Positions 1 to 8,794 of a stretch of 64,000 nt of DNA are shown here, one piece after another. A model generated the notes under the pieces. The model had not been told where the DNA came from. It ran no database searches and worked only from the letters and a program-made list of their open reading frames with translations. The position numbers and the translations under genes are program-made. The stretch lies in contig JBECLA010000134.1 in NCBI GenBank assembly GCA_040235565.1, positions 1-64,000 of the forward strand, read 5' to 3'. Within the stretch, counting starts at the first letter, position 1. Every line of letters begins with the position of its first letter. Source of the DNA: JAHEIJ01 sp040235565 (GTDB lineage Bacteria; Pseudomonadota; Gammaproteobacteria; UBA6429; Thiohalophilaceae).

Positions 1-126
1 TTTGGCTTCAAACGCGGCCTTGGGCCAGGCGGCCAGCACGGTACGGGGGCTCAGCAGGCCGGCGCCGACGGCCACGGCCACGGCGGAACCCGCCAGGGTG
101 CCTTTTAAAAAGGTTCTACGTTGCAT
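1..126 (-). CDS. soxY: SoxY-like sulfur carrier protein, N-terminal fragment
   Basis: The first 42 residues of a protein that runs off the left edge. It opens with a twin-arginine signal (MQRRTFLKG), a hydrophobic Ala/Val/Gly-rich core and a likely cleavage site after VLAA, followed by WPKAAFEAK. A Tat signal followed by a W-P-x-x-A-F segment is what I know from SoxY, the periplasmic subunit that carries sulfur intermediates on a C-terminal cysteine during thiosulfate oxidation. A perfect AGGAGG ribosome site sits 6-7 bases before the ATG. The carrier motif (GGCG) lies outside the window, so the call rests on the N-terminus alone. Another Tat-exported protein remains possible. Confidence 0.68.
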   Translation of the reverse strand, partial: MQRRTFLKGTLAGSAVAVAVGAGLLSPRTVLAAWPKAAFEAK

Positions 127-234
127 TTGGTTTCCTCCTTAATGATCGTAAAGAATCAGAGCAAGGATCAGGCCAAGTGAATTTAGCACTGTCTATCAAT
201 AGCTTAGGATGGGAACCGTCTTTCTAGTGAGAGA

Positions 235-259
235 CGGATCGTGCAAATTGCACGATCCG
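235..259. promoter_or_regulatory. Perfect 12-bp inverted repeat, probable operator upstream of soxY
   Basis: The arms CGGATCGTGCAA and TTGCACGATCCG flank one central A. They lie about 109 bases upstream of the soxY start and about 30 bases beyond the stop of the 86-aa gene. A one-base centre cannot form a normal RNA hairpin loop, and no T-run follows on either strand, so a dimeric-repressor operator is more likely than a terminator. Sox operons are often controlled by an ArsR-family SoxR, but no such regulator gene is in this window. Confidence 0.5.
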
Positions 260-290
260 CATTGCAATTCAGCAGTGTGGCAAGCTGGGA

Positions 291-551
291 TCAATCAAGA
301 TCCCGTCGAATTCGCTGATAACCTTTCTTGATGGCTTCGCCGGCCAGTTCCAGCGCGCTCCAGGCATCCCTGGAGGCCTCAGTCGTATGATCCCTGACCT
401 TCTCCAGTTTGGGCTGGATGTCATCCCATTTGTCTTCCAGTTTGTCCCATTCTGCCTTGGCGTCTGCCTTGGCGAGATGCATCTGGACGCGTAGTTCATC
501 CCGTTGTTGCTTGAGGTCTTCAAACAATGCTTCAATTTTCTCGAATGCCAT
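291..551 (-). CDS. Small charged coiled-coil protein of unknown function
   Basis: An 86-aa protein, almost wholly predicted helix and very rich in Lys, Glu, Asp and Ala. Heptad-like hydrophobic spacing runs over residues 5-60 and a basic stretch (KKGYQRIRRD) sits near the C-terminus. It has no signal peptide, membrane segment or cysteine. The start is supported by a GGAGG site 6-7 bases upstream of the ATG. It lies between the ClC gene and soxY on the same strand, so it could be co-transcribed with either. I do not recognise a named family and assign no function. Confidence 0.72.
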   Translation of the reverse strand: MAFEKIEALFEDLKQQRDELRVQMHLAKADAKAEWDKLEDKWDDIQPKLEKVRDHTTEASRDAWSALELAGEAIKKGYQRIRRDLD

Positions 552-635
552 GACAGGTCCTCCTGACTGTTGTGATGATTGGCTTAAGTAAAAAAGATAT
601 GGTGTGAAAATGACGCCATTGCAATATCCGCCGGC

Positions 636-2408
636 CTAGAAGTGATAGCCGCTTTCCACGTCCTCATGGGTGAGTACGCCGTAGACACGCGGGACGCCCG
701 GTACGGTCTGGCTGATCACGTACAGGGTCTGGGCGCCGGTGGTAGCCATTTTTTCCTTGGCTTCATGCAGGGTGGCCCGGATGTCCACCGCGGCTGTCTG
801 CAGTCGCTCACCCGGGAAGCCACGTAGATCGAGGTGCTCGAGTTGCGGGTTTTCCTTGCGGCTCCGGACCAGGTCTACTGCGGCCAGCAACACCACGGGC
901 TGGTTATCTTCCTCAACCAGGATCCAGCGAGGCTGCTGCGCCAGTGCCGTATCAATCTCTTCCGCCGAGGCCTGCCGGGGGAGCACTTCCACGTGGCGAT
1001 TCATTACCCCGGCCACGCCGACCCGGCGCAACGACTGGGCAACCGGATCGTTCCGATAATCCAGCCCCAGGCTGCGCATCAGACCCTGGAAGATGGATTC
1101 CCGTGGTCCGATCCGGCCGCTGGTTACAGTGGCGGCAACCACTCCCAGCATGCCGGGCAGAATAAAGTTGGGATTGCCGGTCAGTTCGAGAATGGCTATT
1201 AACCCGGCCAGAGGGGCCTGCATGGAACCCGCCATCATCGCCCCCATGCCGATCATGGCGTACAAACCGATGGAAGCGTGTTCGTTGAAGCCCAGTATGG
1301 CGCCCACGGTGCCGAGCAGTGCCCCGGCAGCCGCGCCGATAAATAACGTTGGTCCAATGATGCCGCCCGGCAACCCCAGCCCGATGCCGCCACAGGTCGC
1401 GATGATTTTCATCAGCAGAATTGCCACCAGTAAGGCGATTTCCGGTTCGGCTCTCAGCATGCGATCCACGGTGTCATCGCCAATACCCATGACTTCCGGG
1501 ACGACCAGGCCACACAGGCCGACCAGCAGGCCGGCAAGGCTCAGGCGCAGGAGCACGGGAAGTTTTTGCCCCTGGCTGGAAATCAACTGAAATAGCTGAT
1601 TGAAACCCGCGGCCAGCAAACCGATGAGGATCCCGGCCAGCAGGATATAGGGTAATTCACTCAGGCTGCCGAGGGTGAGCGAGGGCACGGTATAGGCCAG
1701 ATCGCTGCCGAAGACGGCTCGCGTCAGCGCGGTGGCACTGACGGTCGCGAGGATCACCGGTGCAAAACCCGCCACCGTGTACTCCATCAGCAGGACTTCC
1801 ATGGCAAAGGCGGCGCCTGCCAGGGGGGTGTTGAAGGATGCCGCGATCCCGGCGGCGGCACCGCTGGCCGCCAGAATACGCAGGCTGTTGTTGGGGAGCG
1901 CCAGGGCCTGGGCAGGCAGATTGCTGCTGGCGGCCCCCAGATGGGCACTGGGTCCTTCGCGCCCGACGGAATGGCCGGCAATCATACTGATGGCGCCACC
2001 GAAGAACTGCACCAGGGCATTACGCCACGGCAGACGGCCCTGGAAATAGGCCAGACGCTCCAGAATATGCAATACCCCGACCCGACGACTCGTTTCGGTG
2101 GTGAAACGAAAGATAACGCCGATTACGATCCCGCCGAGCAGGGGGGCAAGCAGACGCCAGTGCGATGCCAGCTCCTCATAGGCTTCCGGTTGCACACCGG
2201 GATAAAACACGGTCTGGGCCCACTCGACCAGTAACCGCAGGGCGATGATGGTCAGGCCAGCCAGGAGGCCGGCGATTGCCCCCAGGATTGAGAGCGGCAA
2301 TATGGCATCAGGGCGGGCCAGCTGGACACGAAACTCATCCAGCAGATGGCGCAGGTGGGAGTGAGGGCGCGCTGGTTTCACAGGCTGGCCCGGTCCGGTA
2401 AGGGCCAA
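636..2408 (-). CDS. ClC-family chloride channel with C-terminal CBS domains
   Basis: A 590-aa inner-membrane protein with the ClC fold over roughly residues 35-440 and paired CBS regulatory domains over about 450-590. The filter motif GREGP is at residues 149-153 and supplies the gating glutamate. A second filter segment, GLPGGIIGP, follows near residue 345. The usual first motif (GSGIP) is replaced around RRVGVLHI. At the site of the E. coli proton glutamate E203 the sequence reads FAMEVL, so that residue is Val, as in eukaryotic ClC channels, and anion channel activity is more likely than Cl-/H+ exchange. The start is TTG. A GTG nine codons in (2381) is an alternative, because the N-terminal 35 residues are poorly conserved. 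Confidence 0.88.
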   Translation of the reverse strand: MALTGPGQPVKPARPHSHLRHLLDEFRVQLARPDAILPLSILGAIAGLLAGLTIIALRLLVEWAQTVFYPGVQPEAYEELASHWRLLAPLLGGIVIGVIFRFTTETSRRVGVLHILERLAYFQGRLPWRNALVQFFGGAISMIAGHSVGREGPSAHLGAASSNLPAQALALPNNSLRILAASGAAAGIAASFNTPLAGAAFAMEVLLMEYTVAGFAPVILATVSATALTRAVFGSDLAYTVPSLTLGSLSELPYILLAGILIGLLAAGFNQLFQLISSQGQKLPVLLRLSLAGLLVGLCGLVVPEVMGIGDDTVDRMLRAEPEIALLVAILLMKIIATCGGIGLGLPGGIIGPTLFIGAAAGALLGTVGAILGFNEHASIGLYAMIGMGAMMAGSMQAPLAGLIAILELTGNPNFILPGMLGVVAATVTSGRIGPRESIFQGLMRSLGLDYRNDPVAQSLRRVGVAGVMNRHVEVLPRQASAEEIDTALAQQPRWILVEEDNQPVVLLAAVDLVRSRKENPQLEHLDLRGFPGERLQTAAVDIRATLHEAKEKMATTGAQTLYVISQTVPGVPRVYGVLTHEDVESGYHF

Positions 2409-2485
2409 CCGCGTTCCGAGCGGCGCGGCAGCGGAAATCCCATCGGCTTAGAGCAACAACGGTGGGGTGGTTTGGCGTGCACCGC

Positions 2486-3838
2486 CTATTCCTCCTGGTG
2501 GGTTTGATTTTTATATTGCTGGAGTTTACGCCACAGGGTGGATTTATTGATCCCGAGGGTGGCCGCGGTCTTTTCCCGGCTGTGATCGAAACGCTGCAGC
2601 ACCTTTTGGATATAACGTTGTTCCAGTTCTGCCAGGGTCGGCAGATCGCTATCGATTTGTTCCTGCCCCCGCAGACTGGTGATCGACTCGAGGTGCATCA
2701 GCGGGCCATCCGCCAGGGCAACATGGCGCTCGACCAGATTTTGCAACTCCCGCACATTGCCCGGCCAGTCATGTTGCAAGAGTAACTGCAGGGAGGTGGC
2801 GTCAAAGCCAGTGACATCCCGATGATAATGCCGGGCATAATGATCCACGAAATGTTGTACCAGCAGAGGAATGTCTTCCCGCCGTTCCCGCAGGGGTGGC
2901 ATGATAACTTTCACCACATTGAGGCGGTGATACAAATCGGCGCGGAACTCGCCTTTGAGAATGAGTTCTTCCAGACTGCGATTGGTAGCGACAATAAACC
3001 GGACATCGATCGATATCGGTTCGAGCCCACCGACGCGGGTGATTTGTTGTTCCTGGATGACGCGCAGGAGTTTAATTTGCATGGCATCGGAGATATTGCC
3101 GATCTCATCCAGAAACACGGTCCCGCCTGAGGCGGCCTGCAGCAGTCCCTGTTTTGCCTTGTGCGCACCGGTGAAGGCGCCTTTTTCATGACCAAACAAC
3201 TCACTTTCCAGCAAGGTTTCAGTGAGGGCGCCGCAATCGATCACCACAAAAGGTCGTTCGGCGTATTGGCTTTGATAATGAATGGCGCGGGCAACCAGTT
3301 CCTTGCCGGTACCGGATTCGCCTTCGATAATGACGTTACATCGGATGTCGGCAATCTTCTCGATGGTGTGATAGATCTGCTGCATTGCCGGGGCATGGCC
3401 GACCATGCCAAAGCGTTGCCGTTCGTCGCTCAGCTGACGTTTGAGCAGACGGTTTTCTTCCATCAGGGCACGGTGGCCAAGGGTCTTCCCAATCAAAACC
3501 TGCAGCTCATCCATGTCGAAGGGTTTTTTAATAAAGTCGCTGGCACCGTGCCGCAGGGCATCGATCGCATCATCGATATTGGTGTAGCCGGTAATAATGA
3601 TAAAGGGGACACTGTCATTCAGTGTGCGTATGGCTTGCAGTAACTCCGTGCCACTCATTCCCGGCATACGCAGGTCACTGACGATCAAATCGGCGCCGTG
3701 CTGCCTGAATTCTGCCAGGGCAAGGGCCGGATCCTGAAACACCTTGCAGGTAAAATCGCCGGTTTCACTGAAGCGCAGCATGAGTTCCCCGGCCTTGGGA
3801 TCGTCATCAACAAAAAGCACTTCGGGTTTGGTTTTCAT
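2486..3838 (-). CDS. NtrC-family sigma-54-dependent response regulator
   Basis: A 450-aa three-domain activator. The receiver domain (1-120) has the acidic pair D11/D12, phosphoacceptor D55 in SDLRMPG and the conserved Lys in FIKKPF. The AAA+ domain (about 145-380) has Walker A GESGTGKE at 173-180, the sigma-54-contacting GAFTGA at 220-225 and Walker B VFLDEIG at 241-247. A Fis-type helix-turn-helix closes the protein. An ATG 14 codons upstream would lie inside the kinase gene, so I chose the ATG five bases after the kinase stop. It forms an operon with the kinase at 3844-5790. The target genes are not evident, and I saw no convincing sigma-54 promoter nearby. Confidence 0.93.
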   Translation of the reverse strand: MKTKPEVLFVDDDPKAGELMLRFSETGDFTCKVFQDPALALAEFRQHGADLIVSDLRMPGMSGTELLQAIRTLNDSVPFIIITGYTNIDDAIDALRHGASDFIKKPFDMDELQVLIGKTLGHRALMEENRLLKRQLSDERQRFGMVGHAPAMQQIYHTIEKIADIRCNVIIEGESGTGKELVARAIHYQSQYAERPFVVIDCGALTETLLESELFGHEKGAFTGAHKAKQGLLQAASGGTVFLDEIGNISDAMQIKLLRVIQEQQITRVGGLEPISIDVRFIVATNRSLEELILKGEFRADLYHRLNVVKVIMPPLRERREDIPLLVQHFVDHYARHYHRDVTGFDATSLQLLLQHDWPGNVRELQNLVERHVALADGPLMHLESITSLRGQEQIDSDLPTLAELEQRYIQKVLQRFDHSREKTAATLGINKSTLWRKLQQYKNQTHQEE

Positions 3839-3843
3839 GTTGT

Positions 3844-5790
3844 TTAATCCGTCTGTGCCCACAAGGGAAGTGTGATGCAAGCGGTGACTCCCCGCCGGGG
3901 ATTATTGCTGATTTCCAGTTGGCCCTGATGCCGCTCGATAATACCGAGACTGATGGAAAGCCCAAGTCCACTGCCTTCCCCTTCACCTTTGGTCGTGAAA
4001 AAGGGATCAAATATATTATCCAGGTTCTCTTCGCTGATTCCTGCCCCTTCGTCGGACACGTTTATTATAAGCTTTTCGTTCTCGTGATGAGCAGCAACCC
4101 GTACGATGCTGTCAATCGGGCTGGCCTGAATCGCATTCAACAATAAGTTGACCAGTGCCTGTTGTAACTGGCCCCGGTCGCCTTCCAGTTCTCCGGTGTA
4201 ACTGTTATTTAATTCGAGCTGGATTTGGCGGGCTTTGGCAGTTTGCCGTACCAGGTTGAGTGTGTTATCCAGCCAGGACTGTACCGCAAACCGGCTGTAT
4301 TGTGGTGGGACCTGTCGGGCAAAGTTCAAAATCCCCTTGATGATCTCTGATGCTCGCAAGGTCTCTTCCCGCAAGGATTGCAGGTCAGCAAGCATTTGTT
4401 GCTGCTGTGCCTTGTCAAGTTTGCCCCGCTGTTGTTCCAGGTCGCGTTTGAGTAACTTGCTGTAGGAAAGAATATTGTTGAGTGGATTGTTGATTTCATG
4501 ACCGATGCCGGCGGCCATCTGACCAATACTCGCCAGTTTGTTACTTTGCAACACCATGTGTTGCGCACGATCCCGCTCTGTTTCGGCTTTCTGCAAGGTG
4601 TCCGTCAAATAATTAAAGGCTGTGGCAAGGGCGCGAACTTCATCAGTTGGTTGCTGCGTGGTGACATGTTGTTGTCGATCGCCATCTGCAAAGGCCTTGA
4701 TATGGCTGGCGAGATTACAGAGCGGACGCGAAATACGGCGAGCCCCCAGATCGGTGAGTAACAGGGAGATGAACAGCGCTGCGGTGGCAAACAGCCAGAT
4801 GCCCATCCGAATGCGGGTAAAGGGGGCAGAAATCTGATCGGTATGGATCCGCGAGGCGATCAGCCAGATCGTGAACTGGTTGGGATACGGGAAAATTTCT
4901 GTGTAATAGATATGTTGTCCGTCGTTGGTTTTAAATATTCCTTCCTGATTATCAGACGCAGACTCCAGGAAAGCGCGGGCATACGCGGTTTGCAACAGTT
5001 TGGGATCAGCCTGCAGACGACTGAAGCGCAACTCGTCGGCTTCATCATATAAACGTACACCATGCTGGGCCGGGTTGTCCGGGTTAAGTTCGGCTATCAG
5101 TAGCTCGCCTGAATACAGACGGGTAGCATGATCCAGCAGCCGATCGAATTCTTCACCGGCCGTGGTAAATGCCAGCGCCCCAACCAGTGCATCATCAAAA
5201 TACAGTGGAACGACAACATCCTGCACCAGAAAGGTGTGGCCCGGCTCACTGTGGCGTAGATTGTGCGGCAGGGTGAGGATGCTGACGTCATCGGCCGGCA
5301 ATTGTGAGAGCAGATTAACGAACTCCGGATCGTTGAGTTCTTCCTCGACATAGCGCAACCCGACAAGACTTTCATATATCGGTGGGCTGATGCGGCTATG
5401 GCTGACCTTGACGACGGTATTGCCCTGCGCATCCAGAATGCGCAAGATAAATCGGCCGGGCAGGATGGTCTGGAACCCTTCAAAGTAACGATTGACCTGG
5501 CGACGTAATTCAGTCGCGTTGGCGGGCAGTTCGCTGCGGGTGAGATCGTGGAGCACGGCGACAAAGGCCTGCACCGCCGGTGCTTGCGAGATTCCCAGAG
5601 TGAGATTCCGGTCCGCGGTCAGCTCCCGTCTGATATTGCTGGCAATATTGTTCAGGCTGGTGGTGACTTCACGGGTGACTTCCCGTTGATAGGTATGCTC
5701 ACTGTAATAAGTCGCACCCAGGGTCATTGCCGTCAGCGGTATTACGATGGCGACGAATAACCAGATAAAGATGTTGGTTCGTATGCGCAC
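3844..5790 (-). CDS. Membrane sensor histidine kinase, partner of the NtrC-type regulator
   Basis: A 648-aa kinase with a first membrane segment at about 7-29, a large periplasmic sensor of about 300 residues and a second segment at about 328-346. A HAMP linker (347-400) and coiled coil follow. The HisKA domain has phospho-acceptor H431 in GHEINNPLNN. The ATPase domain shows an N box (LLNAIQAS), DEGAGIS, FDPFFTTK and GSGLGLS. The size of the sensor suggests a double-Cache-like small-molecule receptor, but the ligand cannot be read from sequence. The NtrB-like catalytic core fits its sigma-54 partner immediately downstream. Confidence 0.93.
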   Translation of the reverse strand: MRIRTNIFIWLFVAIVIPLTAMTLGATYYSEHTYQREVTREVTTSLNNIASNIRRELTADRNLTLGISQAPAVQAFVAVLHDLTRSELPANATELRRQVNRYFEGFQTILPGRFILRILDAQGNTVVKVSHSRISPPIYESLVGLRYVEEELNDPEFVNLLSQLPADDVSILTLPHNLRHSEPGHTFLVQDVVVPLYFDDALVGALAFTTAGEEFDRLLDHATRLYSGELLIAELNPDNPAQHGVRLYDEADELRFSRLQADPKLLQTAYARAFLESASDNQEGIFKTNDGQHIYYTEIFPYPNQFTIWLIASRIHTDQISAPFTRIRMGIWLFATAALFISLLLTDLGARRISRPLCNLASHIKAFADGDRQQHVTTQQPTDEVRALATAFNYLTDTLQKAETERDRAQHMVLQSNKLASIGQMAAGIGHEINNPLNNILSYSKLLKRDLEQQRGKLDKAQQQQMLADLQSLREETLRASEIIKGILNFARQVPPQYSRFAVQSWLDNTLNLVRQTAKARQIQLELNNSYTGELEGDRGQLQQALVNLLLNAIQASPIDSIVRVAAHHENEKLIINVSDEGAGISEENLDNIFDPFFTTKGEGEGSGLGLSISLGIIERHQGQLEISNNPRRGVTACITLPLWAQTD

Positions 5791-5857
5791 AGCTTCGAAT
5801 TGTCTGGTCCAGGCCAGTATTATCAGGAATAGAGGTGGTTATGACATGATCACGATT

Positions 5858-6508
5858 TTATTTCCAATCTTTCAGCGCTTGTTCGGCGATGGCGTTTGTC
5901 GGCCGTGCAAGCAGGCCGCTCTGGCTCATACTGATCTGATAGTGTGCGCCATGCGCCATTGGCATATAGGTGGCGCTGCCGTAAACGGCATCCACCCAGG
6001 GTAGCCAGCGGGGGTGCTGTCGTGCCAGCGCCCAGATATCCAATCCGTCTCCCAGGTATAAAGGGTGGGCACTGCGTGGCGCCGCATTCTCCTGCTGAAT
6101 GTTGTGGTAACGACCGCTGAGGCGTTCGAGTTGAAAACCACTATCGAGGCCCAGCACGGTGGCAAAGCCTTTCCACTTCAGTACCCGCGCATCCAGTTGC
6201 CATTCATCGCCGCGGAGTTCATAGATTTCCGCTGACGTTTCAGGGCGTGCCAGCACGGCGCGGAAATACTGGGAACCGAGTTGTTCAAAGCGAATTGTCG
6301 CGACCTGATTTTCGTGAGTGAGACGCTGATAGCTGTGGAGGTTGGTTGCCAGGGAAGCGATTAGCAATGCCAGGCTGATCAGCAGGGCGCCACTGATCCC
6401 CTGCAGCCCACCGGAAAGCATTTTCCATTGCCAGATGCGGCGAATGCCCAGGACAAACAGCGTCAGACCGAGCAGAGCCAGGATGATAAAGGCGAGATCA
6501 AGGGCCAT
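5858..6508 (-). CDS. Conserved two-TM membrane protein of unknown function
   Basis: A 216-aa protein with transmembrane helices at about 4-21 and 38-56 and a 160-residue soluble tail, probably periplasmic. The tail includes DEWQLDARVLKWKG and a YGSATYMP segment. Relatives in other gammaproteobacteria are, as I recall, sometimes labelled multidrug transporter, but two helices cannot support that. It lies 67 bases upstream of the histidine kinase on the same strand and may be co-transcribed with it. No catalytic motif is visible. Confidence 0.8.
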   Translation of the reverse strand: MALDLAFIILALLGLTLFVLGIRRIWQWKMLSGGLQGISGALLISLALLIASLATNLHSYQRLTHENQVATIRFEQLGSQYFRAVLARPETSAEIYELRGDEWQLDARVLKWKGFATVLGLDSGFQLERLSGRYHNIQQENAAPRSAHPLYLGDGLDIWALARQHPRWLPWVDAVYGSATYMPMAHGAHYQISMSQSGLLARPTNAIAEQALKDWK

Positions 6509-6593
6509 GGTAATTCGTCAGTAGTGATATGCTGTGATCCCAGTTTAACGCGTGCCGCATTTGAGTGTAATCCACAAGCGGGCGGCAGGTGCG

Positions 6594-6599
6594 TATAAT
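6594..6599 (+). promoter_or_regulatory. Probable -10 element (TATAAT) for lptM-lysA
   Basis: A consensus TATAAT lies 30 bases before the lptM ATG, in the gap between divergent genes. The hexamer 16 bases upstream (CCACAA) is a weak -35. Confidence 0.5.
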
Positions 6600-6629
6600 C
6601 CGGTTAAATTGAGCTCTTGAGAGGAAGCG

Positions 6630-6767
6630 ATGCGACTTTGTGTCCCCCAACTTGCCTTTATTGTCCTGGTTATCATTCTTGGGATAAGCAGCATGTTGGC
6701 CGGTTGCGGTAAGAAAGGCCCGCTCTACTTGCCGGACCAACATTCCCAGACCACCCAACAACAATAA
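6630..6767 (+). CDS. lptM: LptM (YifL)-type small lipoprotein
   Basis: A 45-aa lipoprotein. A hydrophobic signal (residues 8-22) ends in the lipobox LAGC, followed directly by the family signature GKKGPLYLP and a Gln/Thr-rich tail. LptM stabilises the LptDE lipopolysaccharide translocon in the outer membrane. Its usual genomic place is just upstream of lysA, which begins 14 bases downstream here. The ATG follows a GAGGAAG ribosome site. Confidence 0.9.
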   Translation: MRLCVPQLAFIVLVIILGISSMLAGCGKKGPLYLPDQHSQTTQQQ

Positions 6768-6781
6768 GCCGGATAGACAGC

Positions 6782-8053
6782 ATGGACTATTTTAATTACC
6801 AAGACGGCGTGCTGTATGCCGAAGACGTTGCTGTGCCGGATATCGTGCAGCAATATGGTACCCCGTGTTATGTCTATTCAAGGGCTACCCTGGAGCGACA
6901 CTGGCGGGCATTTGATACGGCACTGGATGGACTCGACCATCTGGTGTGTTACGCCGTTAAAGCCAACTCCAACCTGGCGGTGCTGAATGTCCTGGCCCGG
7001 CTTGGATCCGGGTTTGACATTGTTTCGCAGGGCGAGCTGGAACGTGTACTGGCCGCTGGCGGCGATCCACACAAAGTGGTGTTCTCGGGGGTGGGAAAGC
7101 GCGGCGAGGAAATGCGCCGTGCCCTGGAAGTGGGAATTCATTGTTTTAATATCGAGTCCGAAGCGGAACTGGAACTCCTCAATCAGGTCGCCGGCGAGCT
7201 GGGTGTCAACGCCCCGATTTCGATTCGGGTTAACCCGGATGTTGATGCGAGAACCCATCCGTATATTTCCACCGGCCTGAAAGAAAATAAATTCGGTATT
7301 GATATCAATCGCGCGCTCGAAGTCTACCTGCGGGCCGCGAAGCTGCCGCGCCTCTCAATACGTGGGGTAGATTGTCATATCGGTTCCCAGTTGACGGAGA
7401 CGGCCCCGTTTCTGGATGCCCTGGAGCGGGTATTGCAGCTGGTAGACCAGTTGCAGGCCAGGGGGATCCCCATCGCGCACCTGGATCTGGGCGGCGGTTT
7501 GGGCATTCGCTACCGGGATGAGACGCCACCGTTACCTGCTGCCTATGCGCGAGCCCTGCGGCAGCATCTGGGGGATCGCGATCTGGCCATTCTGCTGGAA
7601 CCGGGTCGGGCGATTGTCGGTAATGCCGGGATTTTGCTAACCCGGGTGGAATACCTGAAACATACCGGGCACAAGGATTTTGCCGTGGTCGATGCGGCCA
7701 TGAATGATCTGATGCGGCCGGCCTTGTATAACGCCTGGCAGGAGATTATTCCGGTCGTGCCACGCAGCGGCGAGACCCGCGTTTATGATGTGGTTGGCCC
7801 GGTGTGTGAAACCGGTGATTTTCTGGGCAAGGAGCGGGAGCTCTGTCTGGCGCCCGGTGACTTGCTTGCGGTGCGTTCTGCCGGTGCCTATGGTTTCAGC
7901 ATGAGTTCCAACTATAACAGTCGGCCGCGTGTAGCTGAGATCATGGTAGATGGCGCGCAGATTCATCTGGCTCGCGAACGCGAGACCGTGGCAGATCTCT
8001 ATGCGCATGAGCATGTTTTACCGTGGTCGAAATCCGACACCGCCAGGTCATAA
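6782..8053 (+). CDS. lysA: Diaminopimelate decarboxylase
   Basis: A 423-aa PLP enzyme of the alanine-racemase/ornithine-decarboxylase fold III class. It converts meso-diaminopimelate to L-lysine, the last step of lysine synthesis. K60 in CYAVKANSN is the PLP lysine. The glycine-rich phosphate site LDLGGGLGI and the dimer active-site cysteine in GPVCETGD are present. Length is normal for the family. It stands in the lptM-lysA-dapF block, with the methyltransferase and CoA-binding genes between lysA and dapF. Confidence 0.97.
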   Translation: MDYFNYQDGVLYAEDVAVPDIVQQYGTPCYVYSRATLERHWRAFDTALDGLDHLVCYAVKANSNLAVLNVLARLGSGFDIVSQGELERVLAAGGDPHKVVFSGVGKRGEEMRRALEVGIHCFNIESEAELELLNQVAGELGVNAPISIRVNPDVDARTHPYISTGLKENKFGIDINRALEVYLRAAKLPRLSIRGVDCHIGSQLTETAPFLDALERVLQLVDQLQARGIPIAHLDLGGGLGIRYRDETPPLPAAYARALRQHLGDRDLAILLEPGRAIVGNAGILLTRVEYLKHTGHKDFAVVDAAMNDLMRPALYNAWQEIIPVVPRSGETRVYDVVGPVCETGDFLGKERELCLAPGDLLAVRSAGAYGFSMSSNYNSRPRVAEIMVDGAQIHLARERETVADLYAHEHVLPWSKSDTARS

Positions 8054-8073
8054 CGCCCGCTTGCAGCAAAGCC

Positions 8074-8739
8074 ATGCGACGTATTCCGGAACCGGAACTG
8101 ATGGATGAGGAAGCGCAGGCCCGGGCCTATGCGGAAGCTGATTTCGAAGCGCCACATAGTTATTTCATCGAATTGTTTCGGCAAACTTTTCCGAAGCTGA
8201 ACGTCAGCGGTTGTGTGCTGGATCTTGGTTGTGGTCCTGCCGATATCTCCCTGCGTTTCGCCCGGGCGTATCCGGATTGCGAAATCCATGGTGTGGATGC
8301 GGCCGCCGCGATGCTGGCCCTGGGGGACAAAGCCATTCAGCAGGCCGAACTCGAGCGGCGTATTCGTCTGGTTTCAGGCTACTTACCGGGGGCGCGATTA
8401 CCGCGCCAGGACTATGACGTGGTGATCAGCAACAGTCTGTTACACCATCTGGCCGATCCCCTGACCCTGTGGCAGGCGATCAGGGAATATGCCGCCGCCG
8501 GCGCCCCGGTGTTTATCATGGACCTGATGCGACCGGCCTCACCGCAACACGCCCGGATGCTGGTGACGGAATATGCTGCGGATGAACCCCGGGTATTGCG
8601 GCATGATTTTTACCATTCCTTGTTGGCGGCCTATACTCCGCAGGAGGTGGAACAGCAAATCAACCAGCTGGCATTACCTTTCAGGGTGAGTGTGGTATCG
8701 GATCGGCATCTGGTGGTGACAGGCACAATGCCAGCGTGA
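8074..8739 (+). CDS. Class I SAM-dependent methyltransferase
   Basis: A 221-aa Rossmann methyltransferase. Motif I is VLDLGCGPADIS, then an acidic residue binds the SAM ribose in EIHGVDAA, and the post-motif is DVVISNSLLHHL. The N-terminus MRRIPEPELMDEEAQARAY matches my memory of this family's start, so I chose this ATG over a GTG at 8023 that would overlap lysA by 31 bases. No convincing ribosome site precedes either. The substrate is unknown. UbiE-like proteins share the fold, but the sequence does not prove quinone methylation. Confidence 0.85.
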   Translation: MRRIPEPELMDEEAQARAYAEADFEAPHSYFIELFRQTFPKLNVSGCVLDLGCGPADISLRFARAYPDCEIHGVDAAAAMLALGDKAIQQAELERRIRLVSGYLPGARLPRQDYDVVISNSLLHHLADPLTLWQAIREYAAAGAPVFIMDLMRPASPQHARMLVTEYAADEPRVLRHDFYHSLLAAYTPQEVEQQINQLALPFRVSVVSDRHLVVTGTMPA

Positions 8740-8794
8740 GATGACAGGTTTCCGCTGCAGATTGGTCCACGTTGAGGCTGCCGGGTGAACCGTC

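Noticed and set aside
4498..5760. Several open frames of 65-87 codons on the plus strand opposite the histidine kinase
   Set aside because: They have shadow-frame composition, no ribosome sites and no family features, and they lie wholly within a well-supported gene.
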